Of a stretch of 64,000 bases of DNA, positions 15,776 to 24,277 are shown piece after piece. This DNA is from CAVVWJ01 sp045803245 (lineage in GTDB: Bacteria; Gemmatimonadota; Gemmatimonadetes; Gemmatimonadales; GWC2-71-9). The notes below the pieces were generated by a model, which made no database searches, was not told the DNA's origin, and saw only the letters and a program-made list of their open reading frames with translations. The position numbers and the translations under genes are program-made. The stretch covers positions 1-64,000 of the forward strand of contig JBJMPK010000122.1 of assembly GCA_045803245.1 (NCBI GenBank). The letters are read 5' to 3'. The first letter of the stretch is position 1, and each line of letters starts with the position of its first letter.

Positions 15776-17967
15776 TACCGCCTCGCGATGCGGAAGAGCA
15801 GTCCCCCCAGCAAGCCGAACATCACCAACGCGGCCAGATCGCTGATGGCGAATCCGCCCAACACCCGTTGCAGGCCGGCCAGGTGCGCGAGATAGTCCGC
15901 CGCGGGCACCTGGGCGGCTTCCGCTTTGGCGACGAACAGGGCGGCGATGCCCGCAATGGCCACACCGGCGAGTGCCCCGCCCGCGATCAGCCCGCTGGAG
16001 AAGAGCACGCCGGGTCCGGACTCGACTTCAGCCAGCGTCCGGGACGCGCCACGGGTCTTCCGTTCCACCAACCAACGGACCACCCCACCGGCGAACATCG
16101 CGGAGGAGGTCGAGATCGGGAGGTACACCCCCACGGCGATCGGCAGCGACTGAAGCCCCATCAGCTCGATGGCGATCGTCAGAAATACACCGATGAGCAC
16201 CAATCCCCAGGGAAGCTTCTGGGTCAGAATCCCATCGGTCACCAGCGCCATGATCGTCGCTTTGGGCGAATCGAGCTTGGTCACCGGCTTGCCATCGATC
16301 TCCCGAATGCGGCCGCCGATCCCCGGATCCACCAGGTACGCGATCTCATGAGTCTTGGGGTCGATGAGGTATTTGCCGGGCTGAATCCCCTGGGTGGGAA
16401 TGTTCACCCGCACCACGTCCCACTGGCTCCCATCTTTCGCCATCCGCTCGCCCATGCTGGTGACCGAACGGTCCGGAGCTCCCGGAGGAGACGCCTGCAG
16501 CGCCACACCGGGGTGCCGCTCCGGCACGACGTTGGTGTACGTGGTATTGAGCAGCGCGAGGGTCCAGCCGATGGCCAGAGCCGAGGTGATGGCGCCAACC
16601 ATGATGGCGATTTGTTGGCGGCGTGGGGTGGAGCCCACCAGAAACCCAGTCTTGAGGTCCTGACTGGTGGCGCCGGCGTTGCCCGCGGCCACCGCAATGA
16701 CGCCGGCGATGGAGATGGCCCCTACCCGGTGATCGACCCCGGTCCAGCCGATCAGATAGAAAATCGTGGTTGTGCCGATCAGAGCCGCGATCGTCATTCC
16801 CGAGATCGGGTTGGCGCTCACCCCGATTTCGCCGGTGATGCGAGACGAGACCACCACGAAGAAGAAGCCGAAGACGATGATCAGGATGGCGCCGAGCAGG
16901 TTCACGCCGATTTCGGGGAGAACCGTCAAGAGGAAGGCGAGGACAATACTTCCGGCCAGGGTCACCCAGATGGGAAGGTCCACATCGGTCCGAAGCCGGG
17001 CCGCCACCATTCCCATGGAGCCCTTGAGGTCCTGGAATCCGGAACGAAACGCGCTCACGATGGTGGGCAGGGCCCGGACCAGGGCGATGATGCCGGCCGA
17101 AGCCACCGCGCCGGCGCCGATATAGAACACGAACGCGGCCCGCACCTCCCCCGGGCTCATGTCCTTGATCAGCTTGGTTTCGGCGAAGATTGGCTGGGTC
17201 AGGCCGGCGCCGAACAGCTTGATGGCGGGAATGAGCACCAGGTAGGCCAGCGATCCGCCGGCGAATAGGTAGCCCGCGATGCGGGGCCCGATGATATACC
17301 CCACGCCCAGCAGCTCGGGTGACACCTCGGCGGAGATCGAGGCGCCTTTGTAAAAGGTGGAGACCCGCCCGGGATACTCCTTCCAGAGCTTGAGCCCGGA
17401 CATCAGGAATTTGTACAGAAACGCAATGCCGAAGGCCTGGAAGAGCAGCCGGGCCTGGAGGCCGCCTTTGTCGCCGGCGATGAGCACCTCCGCGCAGGCG
17501 GTTCCCTCCGGATAGGTGAGCCGCCCATGCTCCTTCACGATCAGGGCCCGCCGGAGAGGAATCATCATCAGAATGCCGAGCAGCCCTCCGATCACCGCTA
17601 TCACCGCCACCTTGCTCACCGTCAGGTCGTAGCCCATCAACAAAATCGCGGGGAGCGTAAACACGATCCCCGCGGCTATGGACTCGCCGGCCGAGCCGGT
17701 GGTCTGCACGATGTTGTTCTCGAGGATGGTCGATTTCCCGAGGGTTCGGAAGAACGCCACCGCCAGCACCGCAATCGGAATCGAGGCGGAGACGGTGAGT
17801 CCGATCTTGAGCGCCAGGTACACACTCGAGGCGGCGAACACGATCCCGAGTATTGCTCCCAGGATCACCGCGCGAATCGTCAGCTCGGCCGGCGACTGCG
17901 TTGCTGGCACATAGGGATGGAAGGCGGGAGGCTCCGGCGGAGCGGCAGAGCGGATCGGGTGCGCCAT
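15775..17967 (-). CDS. OPT-family oligopeptide transporter
   Basis: Inner-membrane transporter of 730 residues with about 14-16 hydrophobic segments. The OPT hallmark region near the N-terminus is clear (AELTIRAVILGAILGIVF, SSVYLALKIGLTVSASIP, NNIVQTTGSAGESIAAG). OPT proteins move oligopeptides or metal chelates using the proton gradient. It heads an operon with a small membrane protein, a BtuF-like protein, GNAT, M42 and M28-PDZ peptidases and the GAF reductase, so peptide import followed by cytoplasmic hydrolysis is a reasonable reading. Metal-chelate transport remains possible. Confidence 0.92.
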   Translation of the reverse strand: MAHPIRSAAPPEPPAFHPYVPATQSPAELTIRAVILGAILGIVFAASSVYLALKIGLTVSASIPIAVLAVAFFRTLGKSTILENNIVQTTGSAGESIAAGIVFTLPAILLMGYDLTVSKVAVIAVIGGLLGILMMIPLRRALIVKEHGRLTYPEGTACAEVLIAGDKGGLQARLLFQAFGIAFLYKFLMSGLKLWKEYPGRVSTFYKGASISAEVSPELLGVGYIIGPRIAGYLFAGGSLAYLVLIPAIKLFGAGLTQPIFAETKLIKDMSPGEVRAAFVFYIGAGAVASAGIIALVRALPTIVSAFRSGFQDLKGSMGMVAARLRTDVDLPIWVTLAGSIVLAFLLTVLPEIGVNLLGAILIIVFGFFFVVVSSRITGEIGVSANPISGMTIAALIGTTTIFYLIGWTGVDHRVGAISIAGVIAVAAGNAGATSQDLKTGFLVGSTPRRQQIAIMVGAITSALAIGWTLALLNTTYTNVVPERHPGVALQASPPGAPDRSVTSMGERMAKDGSQWDVVRVNIPTQGIQPGKYLIDPKTHEIAYLVDPGIGGRIREIDGKPVTKLDSPKATIMALVTDGILTQKLPWGLVLIGVFLTIAIELMGLQSLPIAVGVYLPISTSSAMFAGGVVRWLVERKTRGASRTLAEVESGPGVLFSSGLIAGGALAGVAIAGIAALFVAKAEAAQVPAADYLAHLAGLQRVLGGFAISDLAALVMFGLLGGLLFRIARR

Positions 17968-18376
17968 GCAGTGCCTTTGTTGTGCTGGGGACCAGTGCGG
18001 GAGTGCCGAAGAATCCGAGAACGTAGAAAGTAGGGAGCGCGGGCAAGTACGTCCAGCCGATTTGCCCGGGGGTCTTGCGGAGAGGGGTACCCGGGGGTAG
18101 TATATGTGCCTCGCGCCGATGCCACTGTGCCGGCCGGTTCCAGTTCCAAGCCAAGTAATTCGGTTTTAATAACTTACGTCGAAGCGGAGCGCCTGCTCCG
18201 GAGCACGAGTTGCGGCCGATGCCTCACTGGATCTCGAATAACAATGCCGGGCTTCAAAAGATCGAGCGCCTCCTGTGTTTTAAGGGAGCCGCCCGCCTCG
18301 AGTCATCGCTTCGCCATCTCACCGCATTCTCCCACTCCATGTTCGCCCGTCTCCCCCAAACTCAGGAAGCTCACCA
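17968..18376. other. Divergent intergenic region between OPT transporter and subtilase
   Basis: About 410 bases without a convincing gene. On the minus strand a TATACT hexamer (18099-18104) is a candidate -10 box for the OPT operon, but I see no good -35. On the plus strand AT-rich sequence around 18155-18178 (TTTTAATAACTT) may hold the subtilase promoter. CGGAGC (18185-18190) and GCTCCG (18195-18200) form a small hairpin. Confidence 0.4.
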
Positions 18377-19834
18377 ATGAAGCGTAGTTTTATTTTCGCC
18401 GTTGCTGCGGCGCTCGCTGTCGGAGCCTGTAGCGACCAGCAGGAGCCGACGACCACTAATTCGAATCCGGGCGAGTTCGCCTCGACCGCGGGAACCAAGC
18501 CGATCAACGTTGTCACCAGGACTCCAGCCACTCCTGCCCAACTAGCCGAGCTGGCCAAGTACGGCAGCGTTCTGAAGGAAATCCGCGAGATCAAGGCCGT
18601 CATCATGACAGGCAAGGAGTCGAGCCTCGCTTCTATCCGGGCGCTTCCGTTCGTAGCGGCGGCGAACTTCGATGCCGAGCGGAACATCCCGCCAGACGTT
18701 CAACTTGGCGTTTCGAATTTCACTACGATTGGACTAAGCACCTGGGATCTCGACGCGGTGAACGTGACCGACCGCGTACCAGGACTGAATAACGACAGGG
18801 TAATTGGTTACGATGGCACCGGTGTGTACGTCGCGATTCTCGATACCGGCTTGCTTCCAACCTGGCGCTATTACTTCCCGGTCGAGCGGATCGCTACCCA
18901 GTATGCCAAGTCGTTCGGCGGCGGCGGCAACGACCGCGGTGCCGTCTCCGAGCAGCCGAACAAGTGGGAGCACGACAATCACTCGCACGGTACTCACGTC
19001 ACCAGCACCGTCCTTGGCTATGTCATCCGCGGCACTCCGATCAACGGAGTTGCGCCGAAGGCGAACGTCATTCCGGTCAAGGTCCTGGGCCAGACCGGCA
19101 GCGGTTGGTCCTCTGTCATCGCCGCCGGCATCACCTACATCGGCACCTTGAAGGGAGTCGGTGGGGCACTGCACAACAGCCCGGTCGTCATCAACATGAG
19201 CCTGGGCGGACCGGACCTCGATGCCGTGGAAAAAGCGGCGATCGACTTTGCGGTCGGTAACGGCGTCATCATCGTGGCGTCGGCAGGAAACTCCGGCCCC
19301 ACTGGGAAGATGGGATACCCGGGCGCCTATCAGCCGGTTATCGGCGTGGCGGCATCAGGATGGGTGGGTGAGTGGCGGAACTGCAACGGAGCGCCCGGAA
19401 TCTTCGGCGGCTGGTGGAATGCCTGTAACGTGCCGGATCCGACTAGCGCGGCCGACTTCTACATCACCGACTTCTCCAGCCGTCAGGGAACCAATTCAGA
19501 CGGAACCCCTCAAGACCTCGATGTGGCTGCGCCCGGCAGTTGGGTGGTAGGTCCGTTCCAGCAGCAGCAGGGCCAGCTCAGCTGGTTCTTCCTCGGTGGC
19601 ACCTCGATGGCCAGCCCGCACGTCGCGGGGATCGCGGCCCTCATGGCTCAGAAGAGGAACACGCTTACCGCGGCTGACGCCGAGGCCATCCTTAACGCGA
19701 CGGCGATCCCGCTTGCACCCGGTTGCCGCAACGTCCTCAATCCCAACACGGGGGCGGAGGACAATACCTGCTGGGGAGCTGACGCCACCGGTGCCGGTCT
19801 CGCGACCGCTGATGCGGCGCTGGCAGGAACCTGA
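18377..19834 (+). CDS. Secreted S8-family serine peptidase (subtilase), predicted lipoprotein
   Basis: Endopeptidase of 485 residues. The N-terminus MKRSFIFAVAAALAVGAC ends in a lipobox-like sequence, so it is exported and probably lipid-anchored. A pro-domain-like region follows (about 45-100). The catalytic triad is readable: Asp in VAILDTGLL, His in HSHGTHV and Ser in GGTSMASPHVAG, with the oxyanion Asn in ASAGNSGP. It would digest external protein to peptides for the OPT transporter transcribed divergently. AGGAAG precedes the ATG. A strong terminator follows. Confidence 0.95.
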   Translation: MKRSFIFAVAAALAVGACSDQQEPTTTNSNPGEFASTAGTKPINVVTRTPATPAQLAELAKYGSVLKEIREIKAVIMTGKESSLASIRALPFVAAANFDAERNIPPDVQLGVSNFTTIGLSTWDLDAVNVTDRVPGLNNDRVIGYDGTGVYVAILDTGLLPTWRYYFPVERIATQYAKSFGGGGNDRGAVSEQPNKWEHDNHSHGTHVTSTVLGYVIRGTPINGVAPKANVIPVKVLGQTGSGWSSVIAAGITYIGTLKGVGGALHNSPVVINMSLGGPDLDAVEKAAIDFAVGNGVIIVASAGNSGPTGKMGYPGAYQPVIGVAASGWVGEWRNCNGAPGIFGGWWNACNVPDPTSAADFYITDFSSRQGTNSDGTPQDLDVAAPGSWVVGPFQQQQGQLSWFFLGGTSMASPHVAGIAALMAQKRNTLTAADAEAILNATAIPLAPGCRNVLNPNTGAEDNTCWGADATGAGLATADAALAGT

Positions 19835-19860
19835 TCTAACAATCCCTACGCAGTCATAAA

Positions 19861-19895
19861 CAAAGGGCCGCCTGTATGGCGGCCCTTTGTGTATC
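19861..19895 (+). terminator. Rho-independent terminator after subtilase gene
   Basis: CAAAGGGCCGCC (19861-19872) and GGCGGCCCTTTG (19878-19889) form a perfect 12-bp stem with loop TGTAT. Confidence 0.85.
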
Positions 19896-19980
19896 GTGAT
19901 TCACTAAAGCTCTGGCAGAAACCAGAACTTAGCGCGAGTATAAGGAGAAGTCTCAAGTGCGCCTACGCACCGGAGGGCAC

Positions 19981-20133
19981 ATGCTCTGGACTATCTTCGC
20001 GGTTCTTGTGGTACTCTGGCTCCTCGGAATCGTCTCGGCCTATACCTTCGGCGGCTTCATTCATGTGCTGCTCGCCTTAGCCGTCGCCGTGGTCCTGCTT
20101 CGCGTTATTCAACAGCAACGCTCCTCAGACTAG
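19981..20133 (+). CDS. Small Lmo0937-type membrane protein
   Basis: Protein of 50 residues starting MLWTIFAVLVVLWLLG and containing YTFGGFIHVLLALAVAVVLL, that is, two hydrophobic segments. The pattern MLWTI..LWLLG....GG.IH.LL matches the widespread lmo0937 family of tiny membrane proteins of unknown, often stress-linked, function. GGAGG lies four bases before the ATG. It has about 90 bases of its own leader after the subtilase terminator. Confidence 0.85.
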   Translation: MLWTIFAVLVVLWLLGIVSAYTFGGFIHVLLALAVAVVLLRVIQQQRSSD

Positions 20134-20160
20134 GCCCGAGCCAGAGCCATTCTCCGTTCC

Positions 20161-20190
20161 TCATCTGCGTTGATCTGCGTCATCTGCGGC
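20161..20190. repeat. Short direct repeats of ATCTGCG
   Basis: Three copies of ATCTGCG occur within 30 bases at the 3' end of dacB. The layout resembles the ATCCGTG/CACGGAT repeats around the GxxExxY gene at 52345-52842, although the base sequence differs. Confidence 0.5.
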
Positions 20191-21747
20191 TGCAGTATCG
20201 GCCGCGGTGGAATCCGCTGCCGCTGAGTCCGAAGGCCACCAGGACGGGGCCGCGGTCTGTTCTCCGCCCAGCTGCGGTGGCTCGCCCGTAGAGGTATCCG
20301 CCGGGATCACCACGCCGTTGGCTCCCAACAGTCGGAACAGCTTCCACTGAGCCTTGCGCGCCGCGCCGGGACGGGAGCCGTTGTACATGAGAGAAACGAG
20401 AAGAGTCCCCTCGGGTCGCCCCAAATATCCCACTACTGTCGATACCCGGCCGAGCGTGCCGGTCTTGGCCCGTACGACGCCCGCGCCAGGGAAGCCGCTG
20501 TTCAGTCTCCGCAGAGTTCCGGTTCCATTCGCCGGCAGCAGCTGGGGGAAGTTGTGGCCGGCGGCAGTGGCGGGGAACTTTGCCAGGTAGGTGACGAACG
20601 CCAAAGACGTAACCCGATCTTGATACGATAGCCCGCTGCCGTCGACCAGGTGCACTCCCTCGTCCTGGCCGGTTACCTGCTGCACATGGGCCATGAGGTT
20701 GTTCGGCCCCTGCTCCCGGCCGCCGGCCCACTGGAGCAACAGCTCGGCGCCGAGGTTGAGACTCCTGCGGTTGATCTCGCTCGCGAGGGAGTCCAGGGTC
20801 GGCGATGAAACCTCCGCGAGCACCCGGGGAGACGCGTCGAGCGAAGCTGGCGGCTTGGCGGAACGGTTCCAGATCACACCGGCCTTGCGGAGCGCATTGG
20901 CCCACACAGCCCCCAGTACCACTCTCGGATCGGAGGCAGTAGCGGTGAGCCGTCGAGGCACCGCGCGAATCCCGATGCTCCCGGTAACGACCCATCCTCC
21001 ACCTCGGCGGGGCCGTAACCGAAGACGCGAGCGTCGCCCGGTGTGGGTCGTGGCGGTCACGCTCACAAGTGAAGTGATCCCTTCGGGAGCGGTCCCCACC
21101 AGGCGCGCCTTGTCGCCCAGGCCGCGGCCAGGACGGATGGTGAGCCAAACAATGTTTTCGTGCACCGTGAGCGGCCCGACCAGGGGGGCAAAGAGGCGCC
21201 CCATATGCCGGGGAGACCAGACGTCCGGATAAACCGCGTCGGCCGGCCCATCTTCGCTCTGTACCTGAAGCGGACCCGCCAGCCGATGAACGCCGGCGCT
21301 CGCGAGCTGAGCGGCCAGGTCGTAGAGAGTGGGGCCGGATCCTTCGGCTCGCTCCAGCGAGGGATCTCCGTTCAGCTCCAGGGCCCAATCACCCAGCCAT
21401 TCGCCACTCGCTGTGTCGATCGTTCCGGCTCCAACGACTCTGGTAGCGCGGCGCGCGGTGCCGCCCAGAACGCTTCGGGCGTACCCGGTGGTAAAGAGTT
21501 TGACCGCGGATGCCGGCATGAGGGAGAGATCCGGGTTCATGCTCCAGAGGATGCGTCCGGACTGATCGGCAACGGCTATGCCCCATTCTCCCGGCGCGGC
21601 GCGGGTGGTGGTCTCGAACCACTCAGCCATGCGATCGTGCAGCCACAACGCGTTGGTCTGAGCCTGAAGGAGAGGTATTCGGCCGCTGAGCGCCGCCGTT
21701 GCGGCAAGGACAAGACAGGCGCGACGAGAGCAGGACAAAAGTTCCAC
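20161..21747 (-). CDS. dacB: D-alanyl-D-alanine carboxypeptidase/endopeptidase (PBP4 type)
   Basis: Periplasmic penicillin-binding protein of about 528 residues that trims and cleaves peptidoglycan peptides. Active-site motifs: SxxK in MPASAVKLFTT, SxN in RRSLNLGAELL and KTG in RAKTGTLG. GTG at 21747 was chosen because it directly opens a signal peptide (VELLSCSRRACLVLAATAAL); a GTG at 21816 in the same frame adds an unlikely leader. The C-terminal tail is Ala/Asp/Ser/Thr-rich and ends inside a short direct-repeat block (20161-20190), as if the tail and stop derive from an inserted repeat. Confidence 0.9.
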   Translation of the reverse strand: MELLSCSRRACLVLAATAALSGRIPLLQAQTNALWLHDRMAEWFETTTRAAPGEWGIAVADQSGRILWSMNPDLSLMPASAVKLFTTGYARSVLGGTARRATRVVGAGTIDTASGEWLGDWALELNGDPSLERAEGSGPTLYDLAAQLASAGVHRLAGPLQVQSEDGPADAVYPDVWSPRHMGRLFAPLVGPLTVHENIVWLTIRPGRGLGDKARLVGTAPEGITSLVSVTATTHTGRRSRLRLRPRRGGGWVVTGSIGIRAVPRRLTATASDPRVVLGAVWANALRKAGVIWNRSAKPPASLDASPRVLAEVSSPTLDSLASEINRRSLNLGAELLLQWAGGREQGPNNLMAHVQQVTGQDEGVHLVDGSGLSYQDRVTSLAFVTYLAKFPATAAGHNFPQLLPANGTGTLRRLNSGFPGAGVVRAKTGTLGRVSTVVGYLGRPEGTLLVSLMYNGSRPGAARKAQWKLFRLLGANGVVIPADTSTGEPPQLGGEQTAAPSWWPSDSAAADSTAADTAAADDADQRR

Positions 21748-22184
21748 GGGGTTCTCTGAGTTATCCGTTAGAGATGAGGCGGATCGTGCGGTCGGAACTG
21801 CGTCGTACCAACTCACGGCGGAGTCGCAAATCTACCCTGGTGCCCGTCTTGCGAGCCAGATTCAAGGGCAAATTGCAAAGCTGCTTATCCGAAAGTGGCT
21901 TGGAGAGAGAGCCTGACCGCATCTTAGGCGCTCCCCATTTTCAAAGCAGCAATTCCCGGGCCCACCAAACGATTGCACCACGAGCCGCTTCGGGCCTTCC
22001 CAGGACGACCGCGGAGCTGTCGCCATGGCGGTCCTGCAACGGGGTGAGCCAAATCACAGAAGCCCCCATAGCCGGCGGATATGATGCTCCCCTGGGACAC
22101 TTTCGATGGGCCGAGCGTAATCGCCGGCATGGTGCCGGAACGCGGGACCCGGATGACTCATTGCACGGCGACCAAGGAGGTTCA
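21748..22184. other. Divergent intergenic region dacB / lipoprotein
   Basis: About 440 bases with no convincing gene. The frame of the downstream lipoprotein stays open here, but its signal peptide and Shine-Dalgarno fix the start at 22185. A short hairpin CCGGCATGGTGCCGG lies about 50 bases before that start, and partly complementary AGGAC/GTCCT arms occur near 22010-22040. Promoters for both genes are expected but none stands out. Confidence 0.4.
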
Positions 22185-22742
22185 ATGCGAATTCACTCTT
22201 CCACCCGCTATGCGGCCCTGGCAGCACTTGCAGGCGCCTTAGCGTGTGCAGGCAACAAGGCCCGTACTGACGACACGACGCGGCCCGATCAAGCGGCCGC
22301 TGCCCGGGATACGACTTCAGGCCGTGATACCCTGAATGGCCAGGCCCAGAATCCACCGGGTTATCGGGGAATGGAGCGCGACACCAGCGTCGCTCCGGAA
22401 CGCCAGCAGACCCCGACTGACACCTTCCTCCAGCGGCAGGGACAGGGTGCCCCTCAGGACACGGCCGGCTACTCGGGAATCGAGCGGGACACCACCGGCC
22501 AGGGCAGACAGCAGAGTCAGGCTGATACCACTGCCGCAGGCCGGACCGACACGACCAGCGCAGGCGTGGGCCGGGATACCACAGGCATGAGCGGCATGGA
22601 TTCGACGCAAATGCGTTCCGACACCACCAGCAGCAGCGGCGCGGGCCAGACCGGTCTGGACTCGACCGGCATGTCTCGCAGCGGCGATACGACCGGCTAC
22701 AACCCGGCGCAGCAACCCCAGGATTCGACCAGCGCCCGTTAA
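22185..22742 (+). CDS. Thr/Asp/Gln-rich lipoprotein-like protein with GYxGxxRDT motifs
   Basis: Exported protein of 185 residues. A signal peptide ends in GALACAG, compatible with lipid attachment at Cys, followed entirely by low-complexity hydrophilic sequence rich in DTT, DST and RDT. The motif Gly-Tyr-x-Gly-Met/Ile-x-Arg-Asp-Thr appears twice (GYRGMERDT and GYSGIERDT) and once in the next gene. AAGGAGG stands four bases before the ATG, which fixes the start. Function unknown; probably a disordered envelope protein. A terminator follows, so it is transcribed apart from its neighbour. Confidence 0.7.
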   Translation: MRIHSSTRYAALAALAGALACAGNKARTDDTTRPDQAAAARDTTSGRDTLNGQAQNPPGYRGMERDTSVAPERQQTPTDTFLQRQGQGAPQDTAGYSGIERDTTGQGRQQSQADTTAAGRTDTTSAGVGRDTTGMSGMDSTQMRSDTTSSSGAGQTGLDSTGMSRSGDTTGYNPAQQPQDSTSAR

Positions 22743-22765
22743 GCTCCACGCAGGTCAGGTCCCGG

Positions 22766-22803
22766 TTCGGGGGCGCGAGGTGGCGCCCCCGAACTGTTTT
22801 TCC
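22766..22803 (+). terminator. Rho-independent terminator between the two repeat lipoproteins
   Basis: GTTCGGGGGCGC (22766-22777) pairs perfectly with GCGCCCCCGAAC (22784-22795) and is followed by TGTTTTT. Confidence 0.9.
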
Positions 22804-22952
22804 TCCTCTGCTGGGTAACGGTGTGACCGGACTCACGATCATGCACCGTCACCTCTCACCGCGCGACACCCTGCAGCACCGTAGGCTGGGTCTGGTTCGC
22901 ACATAACGCAGCCCCACACGCCAGTTTTTCAGGATCCTGGAGGATAGAGCTC

Positions 22953-24179
22953 ATGAACTTCAACTCTCACGGCCGAGCGCTGGTCCGTAGCATCGTTGCT
23001 GGCGCACTGGTTCTGGCTGCGACATCCGGTTGTTCGCGCTCGGACCGCGACAACACCCAGTCGGGCACCGCCTCGAGCTCGACCGCAACGACCGACACCA
23101 CCGCAACCGTCGATACCGCTGCCACCGCTCCGGCTCAGCCGAGTACTGCAACGCAGCCTACCAGCGACAGCCGCCGGGCCGGGAATGACACGGCTAAGGC
23201 TACCGCCCATACCCGCCCTCACCATCAGAAGCCAACGGCCAGCGGCCAGATCAAACAAGATTCCACCAGTGATCAGGCAGCCGCCGGATATGTGGGCATG
23301 CAGCGCGACACTACAGCCCAAGCCACGGACACGGCCTCCACTGAAATGGCGGGTGCCGCAACCGATACCGCGGATACCGCAGCTGCCGCAGGCTCCGAGA
23401 TGGCGCGGGACACCAGCACCGAACTGGCCAGCGCCAACGAGGCGGGTAATGCCACAGTCGATACCACCGGTAACGCAGGACGGATTCGCCCACCCGAGGA
23501 TTCGACCGAAATCGCAGGCCAGGTGACGACCGACGCGGCTGCCGGCGCGGCCAACGGCAACGTGGCAAACAATTCAGAGTCGGACCGGGTGCGTCCACCC
23601 GCGGATTCGGCTGAGACCGATACCGCGAATGTCCAAGTCAAGGTCGACACCGCGACGGCCGATGTGGCCCAGAGCGATACCGTTGCGGCTGCCGCAGATT
23701 CGGCCGCGACCGATACCTCAAACGCCGCGGTCCAGGTCGACACCGCCACGGCTGAGGTCGCCCAGGGCGATACGGCCACGGCCGCGGTAGACACGACAGG
23801 CAATGCCGGCCGTATCCGCCCGCCCGAGGATTCAACCGAAGTCGCCGGCCAGGTGAGCACCGACAGCACGACCGGCGCTATCGCCAGCAAGTCGGAGTCG
23901 GACCGGATACGTCCCCCCGAGGATTCCACCGAGACCCACGGAAACGTTTCCAGCGACGAGAAGGTCTCGGCCGACGCGACCGGGGCCGCGTCAATGACCC
24001 CCATGGTAACGGGGCCGGAGGCGGTCTCGCTGCTGACCCGCGCCGGCGAGCGCTGCACGATGTTGGACCGGGAGTCCACCGAGGCGGCCTGGGACATATC
24101 GGACAGCCCCGCCAACTTGAATCCTTGCGGTCCTGGCACGATGACGCTTTCACCCGTGAGGACCGGAGAGACGCATTAA
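22953..24179 (+). CDS. Large repetitive Ala/Thr/Asp-rich lipoprotein
   Basis: Protein of 408 residues. The signal peptide ends in the lipobox LAATSGC. The body is low complexity (DTAT, DTAA) with a duplicated module: VDTTGNAGRIRPPEDSTE occurs at about 23458 and 23785, and each is followed by SESDR(V/I)RPP(A/E)DS at about 23577 and 23893. It shares GYVGMQRDTT with the preceding lipoprotein. The last 55 residues are different and include two Cys (GERCTML and NPCGPG), perhaps a small folded domain. I do not recognise a family. GGAGG lies nine bases before the ATG. Confidence 0.7.
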   Translation: MNFNSHGRALVRSIVAGALVLAATSGCSRSDRDNTQSGTASSSTATTDTTATVDTAATAPAQPSTATQPTSDSRRAGNDTAKATAHTRPHHQKPTASGQIKQDSTSDQAAAGYVGMQRDTTAQATDTASTEMAGAATDTADTAAAAGSEMARDTSTELASANEAGNATVDTTGNAGRIRPPEDSTEIAGQVTTDAAAGAANGNVANNSESDRVRPPADSAETDTANVQVKVDTATADVAQSDTVAAAADSAATDTSNAAVQVDTATAEVAQGDTATAAVDTTGNAGRIRPPEDSTEVAGQVSTDSTTGAIASKSESDRIRPPEDSTETHGNVSSDEKVSADATGAASMTPMVTGPEAVSLLTRAGERCTMLDRESTEAAWDISDSPANLNPCGPGTMTLSPVRTGETH

Positions 24180-24180
24180 G

Positions 24181-24213
24181 GCGGGGAAGCGGGGAAGCGG
24201 GGAAGCGGGGAAG
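24181..24213. repeat. Tandem octamer repeat GCGGGGAA x4
   Basis: Four head-to-tail copies of an 8-bp unit sit directly after the stop of the repetitive lipoprotein and before a hairpin terminator. A slipped-strand (variable number) repeat is plausible. Confidence 0.75.
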
Positions 24214-24234
24214 TAGGGAAATTGCTGGGAAAGC

Positions 24235-24273
24235 CGAGGGGGCCTGAAGCTGGTCTGAGCTTCGGCCCCCTCG
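24235..24273. terminator. Bidirectional hairpin terminator between convergent genes
   Basis: CGAGGGGGCC (24235-24244) pairs with GGCCCCCTCG (24264-24273), and GAAGC with GCTTC extends the stem inside. It separates the plus-strand lipoprotein gene from the minus-strand acyl-CoA dehydrogenase gene, although T-runs are weak. Confidence 0.75.
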
Positions 24274-24277
24274 CTGC

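Noticed and set aside
15751..17268. 505-residue plus-strand frame opposite the OPT gene
   Set aside because: His/Asp/Gln-rich shadow of a membrane protein gene; no motif.
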